Assembly (NCBI GenBank): GCA_028713915.1
Contig: JAQTNK010000002.1
Location: 62,001-126,000 of the forward strand
Direction of reading: 5' to 3'
Length of the DNA: 64,000 bases
Source of the DNA: Rhodocyclaceae bacterium
GTDB lineage: Bacteria; Pseudomonadota; Gammaproteobacteria; Burkholderiales; Rhodocyclaceae
In this document: positions 49,804-58,195 of the stretch, piece after piece
Position numbering within the stretch: position 1 is the first letter of the stretch
Layout of the letters: each line of letters starts with the position of its first letter
Made by a program: the position numbers and the translations under genes
The notes under the pieces: model-generated
Told to the model about the DNA's origin: nothing
Databases searched by the model: none
The model's input: the letters and a program-made list of their open reading frames with translations, nothing else

Positions 49804-50278
49804 TTTTCTCGACCAGGGCGGTCGTCGAGCTCTGGTGGATGAAGGGGATGGAATGCACCTCGCCGCCCCAGCCGATCACTTCGGCGTAGCCGACGATCTT
49901 GTCGACGGCCCAGTCGCCGCCCTTGACCAGCACGTCGGGGCGCGTTTCCAGGATGCGCTGCAAGGGCGTGTCCTCGTCGAACCAGGTCACCAGCGACACG
50001 CATTCGAGGGCGGCGAGCACGGCCATGCGGTCGGCCAGGCCGTTGATCGGCCGCTCATCGCCCTTGCCGAGGCGCTTCACGGAAGCATCGGAGTTCGCCG
50101 CGACGACAAGGCTGGCGCCGAGCGCGCGCGCCTGGGCGAGATAGGTGACATGGCCACGGTGCAGGATGTCGAAGCAGCCGTTGGTGAACACCAGCGGCCG
50201 CGGCAGCAGCGCGATGCGCGCGCGCAAGTCGGCCGGCTCGCAGAGCTTGGCCTCGAAGGGCGGCGGGGCGTAGGCCAT
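49790..50278 (-). CDS. rfaE2: D-glycero-beta-D-manno-heptose 1-phosphate adenylyltransferase
   Basis: Nucleotidyltransferase of 162 aa making ADP-heptose for the LPS inner core; corresponds to the C-terminal half of HldE. The core motif is [17 protein letters not shown] with the HxGH signature, followed by [15 protein letters not shown] and the C-terminal ISSxTT-like [13 protein letters not shown]. As a stand-alone enzyme it needs a separate RfaE1 kinase, not in this window. It is downstream of dolP (11 bp) on the same strand and overlaps the convergent cysC end. Confidence 0.95.
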   Translation of the reverse strand: MAYAPPPFEAKLCEPADLRARIALLPRPLVFTNGCFDILHRGHVTYLAQARALGASLVVAANSDASVKRLGKGDERPINGLADRMAVLAALECVSLVTWFDEDTPLQRILETRPDVLVKGGDWAVDKIVGYAEVIGWGGEVHSIPFIHQSSTTALVEKIRRL

Positions 50279-50289
50279 GCGCGCAGCGG

Positions 50290-50952
50290 CTACTTCTTGT
50301 TCGCGGTCGCCGCGTTCTGTTGCTGCGCCCGGTTGTCGAGGTTCCTGGCCTGTTCTTCGGAAACGATCTCGAAGACGCGCACCACTTTCTGGACGCCGCC
50401 CGTCGTGCGCGCGATCTCGACCGCCGCATCGGATTCGCGCTGGGTGACGATGCCCAGCAGATAGACGGTGCCCGCTTCGGTGACGACCTTGACGTGGTTG
50501 GCGGCGAACTTGTTGGCGTCGATGAAGCGCGCCTTCACTTTCGACGTGATGTAGCTGTCGTTGCTGCGCGCGCCGAAGGAACTGGGGCCGGCGACCAGCA
50601 GCTCGTTGGTGATGGCCCTGACGTTGGGCACGCCGGTGACGACGCGCTCGATCTCGCCGCGCACCGCTTCGCTCGGCACTTCGCCGGTCAGCAGCACGGC
50701 GCGGTCGAAGCTGGTGACGTTGACATGGACCTTGTCGCCGAACTTCTCGCTGATGCGGTTGGCGGCGCGCGTCTCGATGGCTTCGTCGGCGATGTAGGTC
50801 TCGGTCGCGCGGCGATCGGCGAACACCAGGGCGCCGGCGCCGACGCCGACGGCGGCGACCGGGACGCAGCCCGTGAGCGCGGGCGCGAGGGCGGCGCAGG
50901 CCGCGGCGAGCAGGATGGTCTTGAATGTTGAACGGGTGCGGAATGAGGTCAT
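50290..50952 (-). CDS. dolP: Outer-membrane BON-domain lipoprotein DolP (YraP)
   Basis: Lipoprotein of 220 aa with lipobox APALTGCVP (Cys about 30) and two BON domains (about 65-130 and 145-210; [20 protein letters not shown] and [19 protein letters not shown]). The [14 protein letters not shown] segment between them matches DolP, which binds anionic phospholipids at the division site and supports envelope integrity. A low-complexity Gln/Asn/Ala/Lys tail is added at the C-terminus. The start at 50952 overlaps the diaA stop; the yraN-diaA-dolP order supports the name. Confidence 0.92.
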   Translation of the reverse strand: MTSFRTRSTFKTILLAAACAALAPALTGCVPVAAVGVGAGALVFADRRATETYIADEAIETRAANRISEKFGDKVHVNVTSFDRAVLLTGEVPSEAVRGEIERVVTGVPNVRAITNELLVAGPSSFGARSNDSYITSKVKARFIDANKFAANHVKVVTEAGTVYLLGIVTQRESDAAVEIARTTGGVQKVVRVFEIVSEEQARNLDNRAQQQNAATANKK

Positions 50953-51542
50953 GCGTCTTCTCCCAGCAGGAGCGTATCGATGCCGTCGCAGAGGCAGTGC
51001 AGGGTCAGCAGATGCACTTCCTGGATGCGCGCTGTGCGGGCGGCCGGTACGCAAAGATGAATGTCGGTGGCGGCGAGGCGGGCGGCCATCTTGCCGCCTT
51101 CCTTGCCGGTGAGGGCGATGATGCGGATGCCGCGCGGCTGGGCCGCGGCCATCGCTTCCAGCACGTTGGGCGAATTGCCCGAGGTGGAAATCGCCAGCAG
51201 GACGTCGCCGCGGCGGCCGAGCGCCTTGATCTGCTTGGCGAAGATGTCTTCGAAGCGGTAGTCGTTGCCGATCGAGGTCAAGGTCGAGGTGTCGGTCGTC
51301 AGCGCGATCGCGGCAAGCGGTTCGCGCTCGCGCTCGAAGCGGTTCACGAGCTCCGCGGCGAAGTGCTGCGAGTCCGCCGCCGAGCCGCCGTTGCCGCAGG
51401 CCATGATCTTGCCGCCGGCCTTGAGGCAGTCGGCCATCGCCTGCACGGCGGCGGCGATCGGGCCGGCCATGGCGTCGACGGCGGTCTGCTTGGTTTGGAT
51501 GCTGGCGGCGAACTGGTCGCGGATTCGGTCTTCGATGCTCAT
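50949..51542 (-). CDS. diaA: SIS-domain protein DiaA (phosphoheptose isomerase-like)
   Basis: SIS-domain protein of 197 aa related to GmhA. Sugar-phosphate loops [20 protein letters not shown] and [13 protein letters not shown] are intact. In E. coli the gene between yraN and dolP is diaA, which binds DnaA at oriC. In several betaproteobacteria the same gene is annotated gmhA, and heptose isomerase activity is possible, notably with rfaE2 two genes downstream. The choice of DiaA rests on gene order. Confidence 0.85.
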   Translation of the reverse strand: MSIEDRIRDQFAASIQTKQTAVDAMAGPIAAAVQAMADCLKAGGKIMACGNGGSAADSQHFAAELVNRFEREREPLAAIALTTDTSTLTSIGNDYRFEDIFAKQIKALGRRGDVLLAISTSGNSPNVLEAMAAAQPRGIRIIALTGKEGGKMAARLAATDIHLCVPAARTARIQEVHLLTLHCLCDGIDTLLLGEDA

Positions 51543-51613
51543 GGTGAAGGCTACTTTGGCGATTATGCGAGCTTAGCCGCCGCCGTCAGCGGGCGAAGGC
51601 CGGAATTGGCCGG

Positions 51614-51982
51614 CTAAATGACGACAAATACTTCGATCAGCAAACGCTGCCAGGGGTTCCGGTGCGCGGTCAGCCTGGCGATGCGCGCGGCGACTGCCGT
51701 GCCGGCGTCCATCTCCGCCGCCACGCTGCGGTTCTCGGCGCGCGGCAGGTAGCCGAGCTTAACACCGTGCCACTCGACGCGCACGGCGTTGGCGTCGTGC
51801 GGATTGTCCGCCTCGCGGACCAGGGTGAGCGCATCGCCCACGCGCATGCGCTGCCACAGATCGTCGCCGGCATAGTACTGGAAGCCGGCCAGGGGCGAGC
51901 TTTGCACCAGGATCCGGATCGACTCGGCGCAGGTCGTGCCGGCCAGGAGGATCAGCAGCAGGCTAGCCAGGGCGGAACGCAT
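51614..51982 (-). CDS. Exported HIRAN-domain protein
   Basis: Protein of 122 aa with a Sec signal (MRSALASLLLILLAGTTCAE) and a HIRAN domain (about 25-115: VQSSPLAGFQYYAG, VREADNPHDANAVRVEW, KLGYLPRAENRSVAAEMDAG). HIRAN is known mainly as a DNA-end-binding module in helicases, but small stand-alone versions with a signal peptide occur in proteobacteria and their role is unknown. It overlaps the 3' end of yraN by 20 bp and sits between yraN and diaA, where E. coli has no gene. Confidence 0.85.
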   Translation of the reverse strand: MRSALASLLLILLAGTTCAESIRILVQSSPLAGFQYYAGDDLWQRMRVGDALTLVREADNPHDANAVRVEWHGVKLGYLPRAENRSVAAEMDAGTAVAARIARLTAHRNPWQRLLIEVFVVI

Positions 51983-52307
51983 CTTTGAGCCACTCGAGTT
52001 TCCCCTCCTGGATCAGCACGCAATCGAAGCGGCAGGCCTGCTCGCCGTGGTGCGCCAGCCAGTGGCGGGCGGCGAGAATCAGGCGCGCCTGCTTGGCGGC
52101 CGTGATGCTGGCCGCCGCGCCGCCGTAGCCGGCGCTGGAGCGCAGCCGCACTTCGACGAAGACGGTGGTGCCGCCGTCGCGGCAGACGAGGTCGATCTCG
52201 CCGCCGCGGACGCGGAAGTTGCGGCCGACGATGCGAAGACCGCGCGCCGCCAGGAAATCGGCGGCGTGCGCCTCGGCTGCGGCGCCTGCTGCTTGCTTCA
52301 ATGTCAT
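51963..52307 (-). CDS. yraN: YraN family protein (UPF0102)
   Basis: Endonuclease-like fold protein of 114 aa with the family pattern AAEAHAADFLAARGLRIVGRN, GGEIDLVCRDGGTTVFVEVR (the E-x-D...E-V-K/R nuclease core) and a Phe/Asp/Cys segment near the end. Biochemical role not established; members resemble Holliday junction resolvases. It is divergent from rsmI by 20 bp. The start at 52307 is preferred; an upstream in-frame ATG at 52355 would overlap the rsmI start. Confidence 0.9.
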   Translation of the reverse strand: MTLKQAAGAAAEAHAADFLAARGLRIVGRNFRVRGGEIDLVCRDGGTTVFVEVRLRSSAGYGGAAASITAAKQARLILAARHWLAHHGEQACRFDCVLIQEGKLEWLKDAFRPG

Positions 52308-52327
52308 GGGGCTGCAAGAATGCGGGT

Positions 52328-53173
52328 ATGGAAGCACATCATACGACATCGGCATTATTCGTGGTGGCGACGCCGCTGGGCAATCTCGACGACATCACGC
52401 TGCGCGCGCTCGAAGTGCTGCGCGCTGCCGATCTCATCGCCTGCGAGGACACGCGGCATACGCGGCATCTGCTCGAGCGCCACGGCATCCGTGCGCCGCT
52501 GCTGGCTCTGCACGAGCACAACGAGAACCAGGCCGCGGACAAGCTGATCGCCCTGCTCGCCGACGGCAAGCGCGTGGCGCTGGTGTCGGATGCCGGCACG
52601 CCCGGCATTTCCGATCCCGGCGCGCGCGCGGTCGCCGCGGTGCGCGCCGCGGGGCACAAGGTGGTGCCGCTGCCGGGACCGAGTGCGGCGATTGCGGCGC
52701 TGTCGGCCGCCGGACTGCCCGACGCGCGCTTCCTCTTCGCCGGCTTTCTGCCGACGAAGGCGACGGCGCGGCGCAGCGAAATCGAACGCCTGGGCGCCGT
52801 GCCGGCGGCGCTCGTCTTCTACGAAGCGCCGCACCGCATCGAGGAAACCGTCGCCGACCTGGCGGCCGTGCTCGAGCCGCAGCGCACGCTGGTGGTGGCG
52901 CGCGAACTGACCAAGCTCTTCGAGCAGATCGCGTCCATGCCGCTGGCGGATGGCCCGGCGTGGTTCGCCGCCGACGACAACCGGCGGCGCGGCGAATTCG
53001 TGCTCATCGTCTCGGGGCCGCCGCCGCGCCAAGGGTTGGACGCCGAAACCGAGCGCGTGCTGGCGGCCCTGCTGGCCGAGTTGCCGGTCAAGCAGGCGGC
53101 CAAGCTCGCCGCCACCATCACCGGTGCGGCGAAGAACGAGCTCTACCAACGTGCACTCGAACTCAAGGCATAA
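52328..53173 (+). CDS. rsmI: 16S rRNA (cytidine-2'-O)-methyltransferase RsmI
   Basis: Tetrapyrrole-methylase-fold enzyme of 281 aa that 2'-O-methylates C1402 of 16S rRNA. Family motifs: FVVATPLGNLDDITLRALEVL, EDTRHTRHLL, VSDAGTPGISDPG (SAM site), PLPGPSA and FYEAPHRI. The ATG at 52328 gives the standard N-terminus. RsmI acts with RsmH, also coded in this window, which N4-methylates the same nucleotide. It is divergent from yraN; in E. coli lpoA lies between the two, but it is absent here. Confidence 0.96.
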   Translation: MEAHHTTSALFVVATPLGNLDDITLRALEVLRAADLIACEDTRHTRHLLERHGIRAPLLALHEHNENQAADKLIALLADGKRVALVSDAGTPGISDPGARAVAAVRAAGHKVVPLPGPSAAIAALSAAGLPDARFLFAGFLPTKATARRSEIERLGAVPAALVFYEAPHRIEETVADLAAVLEPQRTLVVARELTKLFEQIASMPLADGPAWFAADDNRRRGEFVLIVSGPPPRQGLDAETERVLAALLAELPVKQAAKLAATITGAAKNELYQRALELKA

Positions 53174-53196
53174 TTCGGATACATAATCACTCGTTC

Positions 53197-53232
53197 GAGG
53201 GGCCTGCCGCAAAACGCTGCGGCAGGCCCCTC
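53197..53232 (+). terminator. Strong hairpin between rsmI and pyrC
   Basis: Perfect 14-bp stem GAGGGGCCTGCCGC (53197-53210) and GCGGCAGGCCCCTC (53219-53232) with an 8-base loop. It has no T run, so it could end rsmI transcription, protect the 3' end, or act as a leader hairpin, since it ends 16 bases before the pyrC start. Confidence 0.6.
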
Positions 53233-53248
53233 AACTCGTACTTTGACG

Positions 53249-54304
53249 ATGACGACTTCGACTCTGACTCTTATCCGTCCCGACGACTGGCACCTGCATC
53301 TGCGCGACGGCGCCGCGCTGGCGGCGGTCGTCGCCGACACGGCGCGCCGCTTCGGCCGTGCCGTCGTCATGCCGAACCTCAAGCCGCCGGTGACGACGGT
53401 CGAGCAGGCTGGCGCCTACCGGGCGCGCATTCTCGCGGCGCTGCCCGCCGGCAGCGCCTTCGAGCCGCTGATGACGCTCTACCTGACCGACAACACGGCG
53501 CCGGCGGAAATCGAGCGGGCGAAAGCCAGCGGCTTCGTCCATGCCGTCAAGCTCTACCCGGCCGGGGCGACGACCAATTCGGCTGCCGGCGTGACCGACC
53601 TGGCGCGCTGCCGCGCCACGCTCGCGCGCATGGAAGCGCTCGGCCTGCCGCTGCTGGTGCATGGCGAAGCGACCGATCCGGCGGTCGATGTCTTCGACCG
53701 CGAGGCGGTGTTCATCGAGCGCGTGCTGGCGCCGCTGCTCCAGGATTTTCCCGGCCTCAGGCTGGTGCTCGAGCACGTCACGACCCAAGAGGGCGTCGAC
53801 TTCGTGCGCGCGTCCGGGACCAACGTGGCGGCGACGATCACCGCCCATCACCTGCTGATGAACCGCAACGCGATTTTCGCCGGCGGCATCCGGCCGCATC
53901 ATTATTGCCTGCCGGTGCTCAAGCGCGAGGCGCACCGCCAGGCGCTGGTCGCGGCGGCCGTCTCGGGCAGTGTGCAGTTCTTTCTCGGCACCGATTCGGC
54001 GCCGCACGCCAAGGGCGCCAAGGAAGCCGCCTGCGGCTGCGCCGGCTGCTACACGGCGCATGCCGGCATCGAACTGTATGCCGAGGTCTTCGAGGCGGCC
54101 GGCGCGCTCGACAGGCTGGAGGCCTTTGCGGCCTTCCACGGCGCCGACTTCTACGGCCTGCCGCGCAATCGCGAGCGCATCACGCTGGTGAAGGAAAGCT
54201 GGACCGTGCCGGCGGTCGTGCCCTATGGCGCGGAGGAGACGCTGGTGCCGTTGCGCGCGGGCGAGACGGTGGCGTGGCGCCTGCAAACGGAGGAGCGAGG
54301 ATGA
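53249..54304 (+). CDS. pyrC: Dihydroorotase
   Basis: Third step of de novo pyrimidine synthesis; 351 aa, E. coli (type II) class. Zinc ligands in [10 protein letters not shown], the carboxylated Lys in [13 protein letters not shown], histidines in LVHGEAT and VLEHVTTQ, and the catalytic Asp in [17 protein letters not shown] 53249 is preferred over the in-frame TTG at 53243; neither has a strong ribosome site. A stable hairpin ends just upstream. The stop overlaps the start of a small lipoprotein gene. Confidence 0.96.
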   Translation: MTTSTLTLIRPDDWHLHLRDGAALAAVVADTARRFGRAVVMPNLKPPVTTVEQAGAYRARILAALPAGSAFEPLMTLYLTDNTAPAEIERAKASGFVHAVKLYPAGATTNSAAGVTDLARCRATLARMEALGLPLLVHGEATDPAVDVFDREAVFIERVLAPLLQDFPGLRLVLEHVTTQEGVDFVRASGTNVAATITAHHLLMNRNAIFAGGIRPHHYCLPVLKREAHRQALVAAAVSGSVQFFLGTDSAPHAKGAKEAACGCAGCYTAHAGIELYAEVFEAAGALDRLEAFAAFHGADFYGLPRNRERITLVKESWTVPAVVPYGAEETLVPLRAGETVAWRLQTEERG

Positions 54305-54735
54305 AGTTGCGCAAGGAATGGACGGCCGGCCTGCTGGCGGGCCTGGCGGCCGTGCTGCTGGCGGGCTGCGGCCGCGACGACACGGCTTCGTTGATGATCG
54401 ACGGCAACGACACGGCCCTGACGCTGGAGCGCGTCAAGCCCTATGTCTGGAGCGACGAGTGGGACCTGGACCTGGTCGTGCGCCGCTTCCCGGATTGCCA
54501 GCGCCGCCACAAGCTCAATCCGGCGCGCGGCGAGGCGTTCAAGATGGACGTGTTCGCGCCGGAGCCCGGTGTCTTCATCGTCAAGCAGGGCAAGCGCTGG
54601 TATGTCACGCAGCTGAAGGACTGCGACCTGCAGGCCTTCAAGGAAGCGCCGCCGGAACCGGGCACGCCGGTCGGCTCGTTCGCCGAGAAGGACGGCGTCC
54701 TCAAGTTCGTGAAAGCGCCTGCGGCAGGTTCTTGA
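54301..54735 (+). CDS. Small putative lipoprotein
   Basis: Protein of 144 aa with lipobox [12 protein letters not shown] (Cys about 23). Mature part has no recognised family: a segment with [24 protein letters not shown], then [24 protein letters not shown] and LKDCDLQAF. The two Cys could pair. It is translationally coupled to pyrC (ATGA overlap) although no link to pyrimidine synthesis is evident. Convergent with the DHH gene, nine bases apart. Confidence 0.8.
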   Translation: MKLRKEWTAGLLAGLAAVLLAGCGRDDTASLMIDGNDTALTLERVKPYVWSDEWDLDLVVRRFPDCQRRHKLNPARGEAFKMDVFAPEPGVFIVKQGKRWYVTQLKDCDLQAFKEAPPEPGTPVGSFAEKDGVLKFVKAPAAGS

Positions 54736-54744
54736 ACGCCCGGA

Positions 54745-55671
54745 TCAACCGTCGGCGTTGATCTGGGCGATCAGTTCCTTGAGCACGGCTTCGGCGCGAT
54801 CGTTGTCGATCTGGCAGGTGCCCGCGGCCTGGTGGCCGCCGCCGCCGTACTTGAGCATGAGTTCGCCGACGTTGGTTTTCGCGCTGCGGTCGAAGATGGA
54901 CTTGCCGGTGGCATAAACAGTATTCTGCTGCTTGACGCCCCAGAGCACGTGGATCGAGATGTTGCACTGGGGGAAGAGCGCATAGATCATGAAGCGGTTG
55001 CCGGCGTAGATGGTCTCTTCGCCGCGCAGGTCGAGGACGACGAGGTTCTTGTGCACGGTGGCGCAGCGCTTGATCTGTTCCTTGAATTTCTCCGCATGCT
55101 CGAAATAGAGGCTGGCGCGCTCGACCACGTCGGGCAGCTTGAGGATGTCGTCGATCGCGTGGTTCTTGCAGTAGTCGATCAGGTCCATCATCAGGTTGTA
55201 GTTCGAGATGCGGAACTCGCGGAAGCGGCCGAGGCCAGTGCGCGCGTCCATGAGGAAGTTCATCAGCACCCAGCCCTTCGGATTCAGCACTTCGTCCATG
55301 GAGAACTGGGCCGAATCGGCCTTGTCCACTGCCGTCATCATTTCGTTCCACGCCGCCGGGAACTTGTTCCTGCCGCCGAAGTGCTCGTAGACGACGCGCG
55401 CCGCCGAGGGCGCGTCGGGATAAATGATGTGGTTGGGCCGTTCGCCGGGGTTGCGGAAAGTCTCCGACAGGTGGTGGTCGAAAGCGAGGCGCACGCCGGG
55501 CACGAAAGGCAGGTTGGTCGTGATGTCGTTGTCGGTGATCTCGACCTTGCCGTCCTGCATGTCCTTGGGATGGACGAACTTGATCTCGTCGATCATGTCG
55601 AGGTGCTTGAGGAGCACGGCGCAAACCAAGCCGTCGAAGTCGCTGCGGGTGACCAGGCGGTACTTGCTCAT
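54745..55671 (-). CDS. DHH-family phosphoesterase
   Basis: DHH/DHHA1 phosphoesterase of 308 aa. Metal-binding motifs: TRSDFDGLVCAVLL, TDNDITTNLPF, LAFDHHLSE (DHH) and the C-terminal DHHA1 signature GGGGHQAAGTCQ. Relatives hydrolyse short oligonucleotides, pAp or cyclic dinucleotides (NrnA/GdpP types), or polyphosphate. This one lacks membrane or PAS segments. pAp is a by-product of sulfotransferases, but no link is shown here. The start 55671 gives MSKYRLVTRSDFDG; longer frames upstream cross the rnpB promoter region. Confidence 0.88.
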   Translation of the reverse strand: MSKYRLVTRSDFDGLVCAVLLKHLDMIDEIKFVHPKDMQDGKVEITDNDITTNLPFVPGVRLAFDHHLSETFRNPGERPNHIIYPDAPSAARVVYEHFGGRNKFPAAWNEMMTAVDKADSAQFSMDEVLNPKGWVLMNFLMDARTGLGRFREFRISNYNLMMDLIDYCKNHAIDDILKLPDVVERASLYFEHAEKFKEQIKRCATVHKNLVVLDLRGEETIYAGNRFMIYALFPQCNISIHVLWGVKQQNTVYATGKSIFDRSAKTNVGELMLKYGGGGHQAAGTCQIDNDRAEAVLKELIAQINADG

Positions 55672-55809
55672 GAGAGGGACGTCTCCTTCGGGTTTTTCGG
55701 CCGCGCGCGCCGACGGCGCGGCAGCCAGGCGAATTTCGAAAAGCATACCATAGCGCCTGAATTTCACTGCCGCCGCGGCCGACATCGGCGCGGATGCTAA
55801 GATTCGTGC

Positions 55810-56255
55810 GGAAGTCCGCCAGGCAGCCGCTGGACGCGCAAGCGTCTGGAGGAAAGTCCGGGCCCCACAGAGCAGGATGCCGGCTAACGGCCGGGCGCCG
55901 CGAGGCGACAGACAGTGCAACAGAAAGATACCGCCGATGGCCCGACTTTGCCGCCGCAAGACGGCAAAGTCAAAATCCGCACAGGAGGAAATGCCTTCGC
56001 GGAGCGGGCTCAGGCAAGGGTGAAATGGTGGCGTGCCGCAAGGCGCGCCGCGGCCGCGCAAGCGGTCGCGAGGTAAGAGCTCACCGCGGACGTGGCAACA
56101 CGGACGGCACGGCAAACCTCATCCGGGGCAAGGCCAAATAGGGGAGCAATGGCGCTGCTCGCGTCGCTCCCGGGTAGGCTGCTAGAGGCCGTCGGCAACG
56201 GCGGTCCCAGAGGAATGGCTGCTCACGACAGAACCCGGCTTATCGGCGGACTTCC
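55810..56255 (+). ncRNA. rnpB: RNase P RNA (bacterial type A)
   Basis: Catalytic RNA for tRNA 5' maturation. P1 pairs GGAAGTCCGCC (55810-55820) with GGCGGACTTCC (56245-56255). Universal segments are present in order: GAGGAAAGTCCGGGC, ACAGAAAGATACCGCC, GGTAAGAGCTCACCGC, GGCAAGGCCAAATAGG, and ACAGAACCCGGCTTATCGG near the 3' end. About 446 nt, longer than E. coli (377 nt), largely because P9 (GCCCG 55940-55944 with CGGGC 56005-56009) holds a 60-nt insertion. A TAAGAT at 55798-55803, preceded by TGC, fits a -10 element seven bases before the 5' end; no clear -35. Start and end are from P1 pairing. Confidence 0.95.
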
Positions 56256-56461
56256 ACCTGCCATTTCCCCCGTTTCCCTGCAGGACGATGCGACGCCCGC
56301 CACGGCAGCCGGCACACCCTCGCCTTGACGATCCCCATATCTTCATAAAGCACTTCCGGTTTCGTTTTGTCGTGATTGATTTTAAGGGCAAATTTCTTTG
56401 TCCTGCCCTTTCGCAAGCGGCGTTAAGTCCTTGTCGCGCATGGAAAAAGTTGGAAATTCGC

Positions 56462-56490
56462 TTGACCGGTCCGAAAAGATGCCCTAAAGT
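56462..56490 (+). promoter_or_regulatory. Promoter of the dcw cluster
   Basis: TTGACC (56462-56467), a 17-base spacer and TAAAGT (56485-56490) form a sigma-70-type promoter about 60 bases before mraZ. The MraZ boxes overlap its -10 and extend downstream. The preceding stretch 56256-56461 holds no gene. Confidence 0.6.
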
Positions 56491-56513
56491 GGGAAAAGGT
56501 GGTGAAAAGTGGG
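56489..56513 (+). promoter_or_regulatory. MraZ boxes (autoregulatory operator)
   Basis: Three direct repeats at exact 10-bp spacing: GTGGG (56489-56493), GTGGT (56499-56503), GTGGG (56509-56513), each followed by A/G-rich bases. MraZ proteins are known to bind three TGGGN repeats with 5-bp spacers just upstream of mraZ. The middle box is slightly degenerate. Overlap with the -10 element implies repression. Confidence 0.8.
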
Positions 56514-56552
56514 GGACGCCGATGTTCTCAGCCACCCAAAAAGGGGAGACGG

Positions 56553-57002
56553 GTGTTTCAAGGAGCGACGGCGCTAAACCTGGATGCGAAGGGGCGGATG
56601 GCGATTCCGTCGCGCCATCGCGACGGGCTTAATGTCGCCTCGGCCTCCCGCCTGATCCTCACCACCCATCCGCATCGCTGCCTGTTGCTCTATCCCGAGC
56701 CGGCCTGGGCGCCGATCCGCGAGAAGATTCTGGCCGCGCCCAGCTTCGATCCCCGTTCCGCCGCCGCCAAGCGCGTGCTGGTCGGCAATGCGCGCGACGA
56801 GCAGATGGACGGCGCCGGCCGCCTGTTGATTGCGCCCGAACTGCGCGAATTCGCCTCCCTGGAAAAGCAGGTCTGGCTGGTGGGCATGGGCAGCCATTTC
56901 GAGATCTGGTCGGATGCGGGCTGGAAGCGCCAGCACGAGGCGGCTTTCGAGGCGTTGTCGGCGAACGAGCCGCCGCCGGGATTCGAGGGCATTTCGCTGT
57001 GA
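56553..57002 (+). CDS. mraZ: Transcriptional regulator MraZ
   Basis: DNA-binding protein of 149 aa of the AbrB-like fold, regulator of the dcw cluster. It starts with GTG 56553 ([21 protein letters not shown]), which gives the family N-terminus and has AAGGGGAGA just upstream. The duplicated DxxGR motifs are [14 protein letters not shown] and [14 protein letters not shown]. Binds the three boxes upstream. The stop overlaps the rsmH GTG start by four bases. Confidence 0.96.
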   Translation: MFQGATALNLDAKGRMAIPSRHRDGLNVASASRLILTTHPHRCLLLYPEPAWAPIREKILAAPSFDPRSAAAKRVLVGNARDEQMDGAGRLLIAPELREFASLEKQVWLVGMGSHFEIWSDAGWKRQHEAAFEALSANEPPPGFEGISL

Positions 57003-57925
57003 CCGCCGCGGGCGGCCACGTCAGCGTGCTGCTGGCGGAGGCGGTCGCGGCGCTCGCGGTCAGGCAGGACGGAATCTATGTCGACGCGACGTTCGGGCGC
57101 GGCGGCCACAGCCGCGAAATTCTCGCGCAGCTGGGCAAGCCGGGCCGCTTGATCGCGCTGGATCGCGATCCGGCGGCGGTGGCGGCGGCACGGCAAATCG
57201 CCGACCCGCGCCTGACCGTGGTGCATGCCGCCTTCGGACGCCTGGGCGAAGTGCTCGACGAACTCGGCATCGCCAAGGTGGATGGCGTGCTGCTGGACGT
57301 CGGCGTGTCGTCGCCGCAACTGGATACGCCCGAGAGGGGCATGAGTTTTCGTTTCGATGCGCCGCTGGACATGCGCATGGACACGACGCAGGGGGAGACC
57401 GCGGCGGATTTTCTGGCGCGGGCGGATCAACGTGAGATTGAAAGGGTGGTCAGGGACTATGGCGAAGAACGGTTTGCTCATGCGATTGCAAAGGCGGTTG
57501 TTGCTGCTCGGTGCGAATACCGTATTTCAACCACGCGACAATTTGCCGCGCTCGTGGAAAAAGCCGTGCTCACGCGGGAACCGGGCCAGCATCCGGCGAC
57601 GCGCAGCTTTCAAGCTCTACGGATTCACGTCAATCGGGAGCTTGAGGAGCTGTCGCTAGTCCTGCCGCAATGCCAGGAGCGGCTGGTCAGCGGCGGCCGC
57701 CTGGTGGTCATCGCTTTCCATTCGCTGGAGGATCGCATCGTCAAACGCTTCATGCGCGACGCCTCGCAACCGCCGAAGCTGCCGAAGAAGCTGCCGGTAC
57801 GCGCGGCCGAGCTGCCGCCGCCGCAACTGAAACTCATCGGCAAGCCGGTGTTTCCGTCGGCGGCGGAGACGGCCGCGAACCCGCGGGCGCGCAGCGCCGT
57901 CATGCGCGTCGCCGCGAGGATATAG
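56999..57925 (+). CDS. rsmH: 16S rRNA (cytosine(1402)-N4)-methyltransferase
   Basis: SAM-dependent methylase of 308 aa. Motifs: GTG start then [13 protein letters not shown] loop [59 protein letters not shown] and [15 protein letters not shown]. The stretch from about 57428 to 57640 has visibly lower GC than the rest of the gene although the protein is well conserved. Translationally coupled to mraZ; ftsL follows after three bases. Confidence 0.96.
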   Translation: MTAAGGHVSVLLAEAVAALAVRQDGIYVDATFGRGGHSREILAQLGKPGRLIALDRDPAAVAAARQIADPRLTVVHAAFGRLGEVLDELGIAKVDGVLLDVGVSSPQLDTPERGMSFRFDAPLDMRMDTTQGETAADFLARADQREIERVVRDYGEERFAHAIAKAVVAARCEYRISTTRQFAALVEKAVLTREPGQHPATRSFQALRIHVNRELEELSLVLPQCQERLVSGGRLVVIAFHSLEDRIVKRFMRDASQPPKLPKKLPVRAAELPPPQLKLIGKPVFPSAAETAANPRARSAVMRVAARI

Positions 57926-57928
57926 GCG

Positions 57929-58195
57929 GTGGCGCGGTTCAATGCGGTGCTGGTGCTGATCGCCGTGGCCTGCGCGCTCTCGGCGGTCACGTCCACCCAT
58001 CGGGCGCGCAAGCTATTTACGGAACTCGAGCGGGAACAGAACCGCATGCGCGAGCTCGAAGTCGAATGGGGTCAGTTGCAACTCGAACAAAGCACTTGGG
58101 CCGCGCATGCCCGCGTCGAGAAAATCGCGCGCGAACGCTTGGGCATGAAGACTCCGGCGCCGGGACAGATCGTCGTGGTTGAAGGTCCCAAATGA
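57929..58195 (+). CDS. ftsL: Cell-division protein FtsL
   Basis: Bitopic division protein of 88 aa starting at GTG 57929. Short cytoplasmic end, one membrane helix (about 6-22), then a periplasmic coiled coil (about 27-60, ELEREQNRMRELEVEWGQLQLEQ) and a conserved ARVEKIARERLGMK end. It forms the FtsQLB complex that activates FtsWI. Between rsmH and ftsI with overlap of the ftsI ATG. Confidence 0.94.
   Translation: MARFNAVLVLIAVACALSAVTSTHRARKLFTELEREQNRMRELEVEWGQLQLEQSTWAAHARVEKIARERLGMKTPAPGQIVVVEGPK

Noticed and set aside
53243..53248. TTG start for pyrC two codons earlier
   Set aside because: ATG 53249 is the commoner codon and neither start has a better ribosome site; the difference is two residues.
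56256..56461. Second promoter at TTGACG (56325) in the mraZ upstream region
   Set aside because: No -10-like hexamer occurs 16-18 bases downstream; the pair at 56462-56490 is better placed and overlaps the MraZ boxes.
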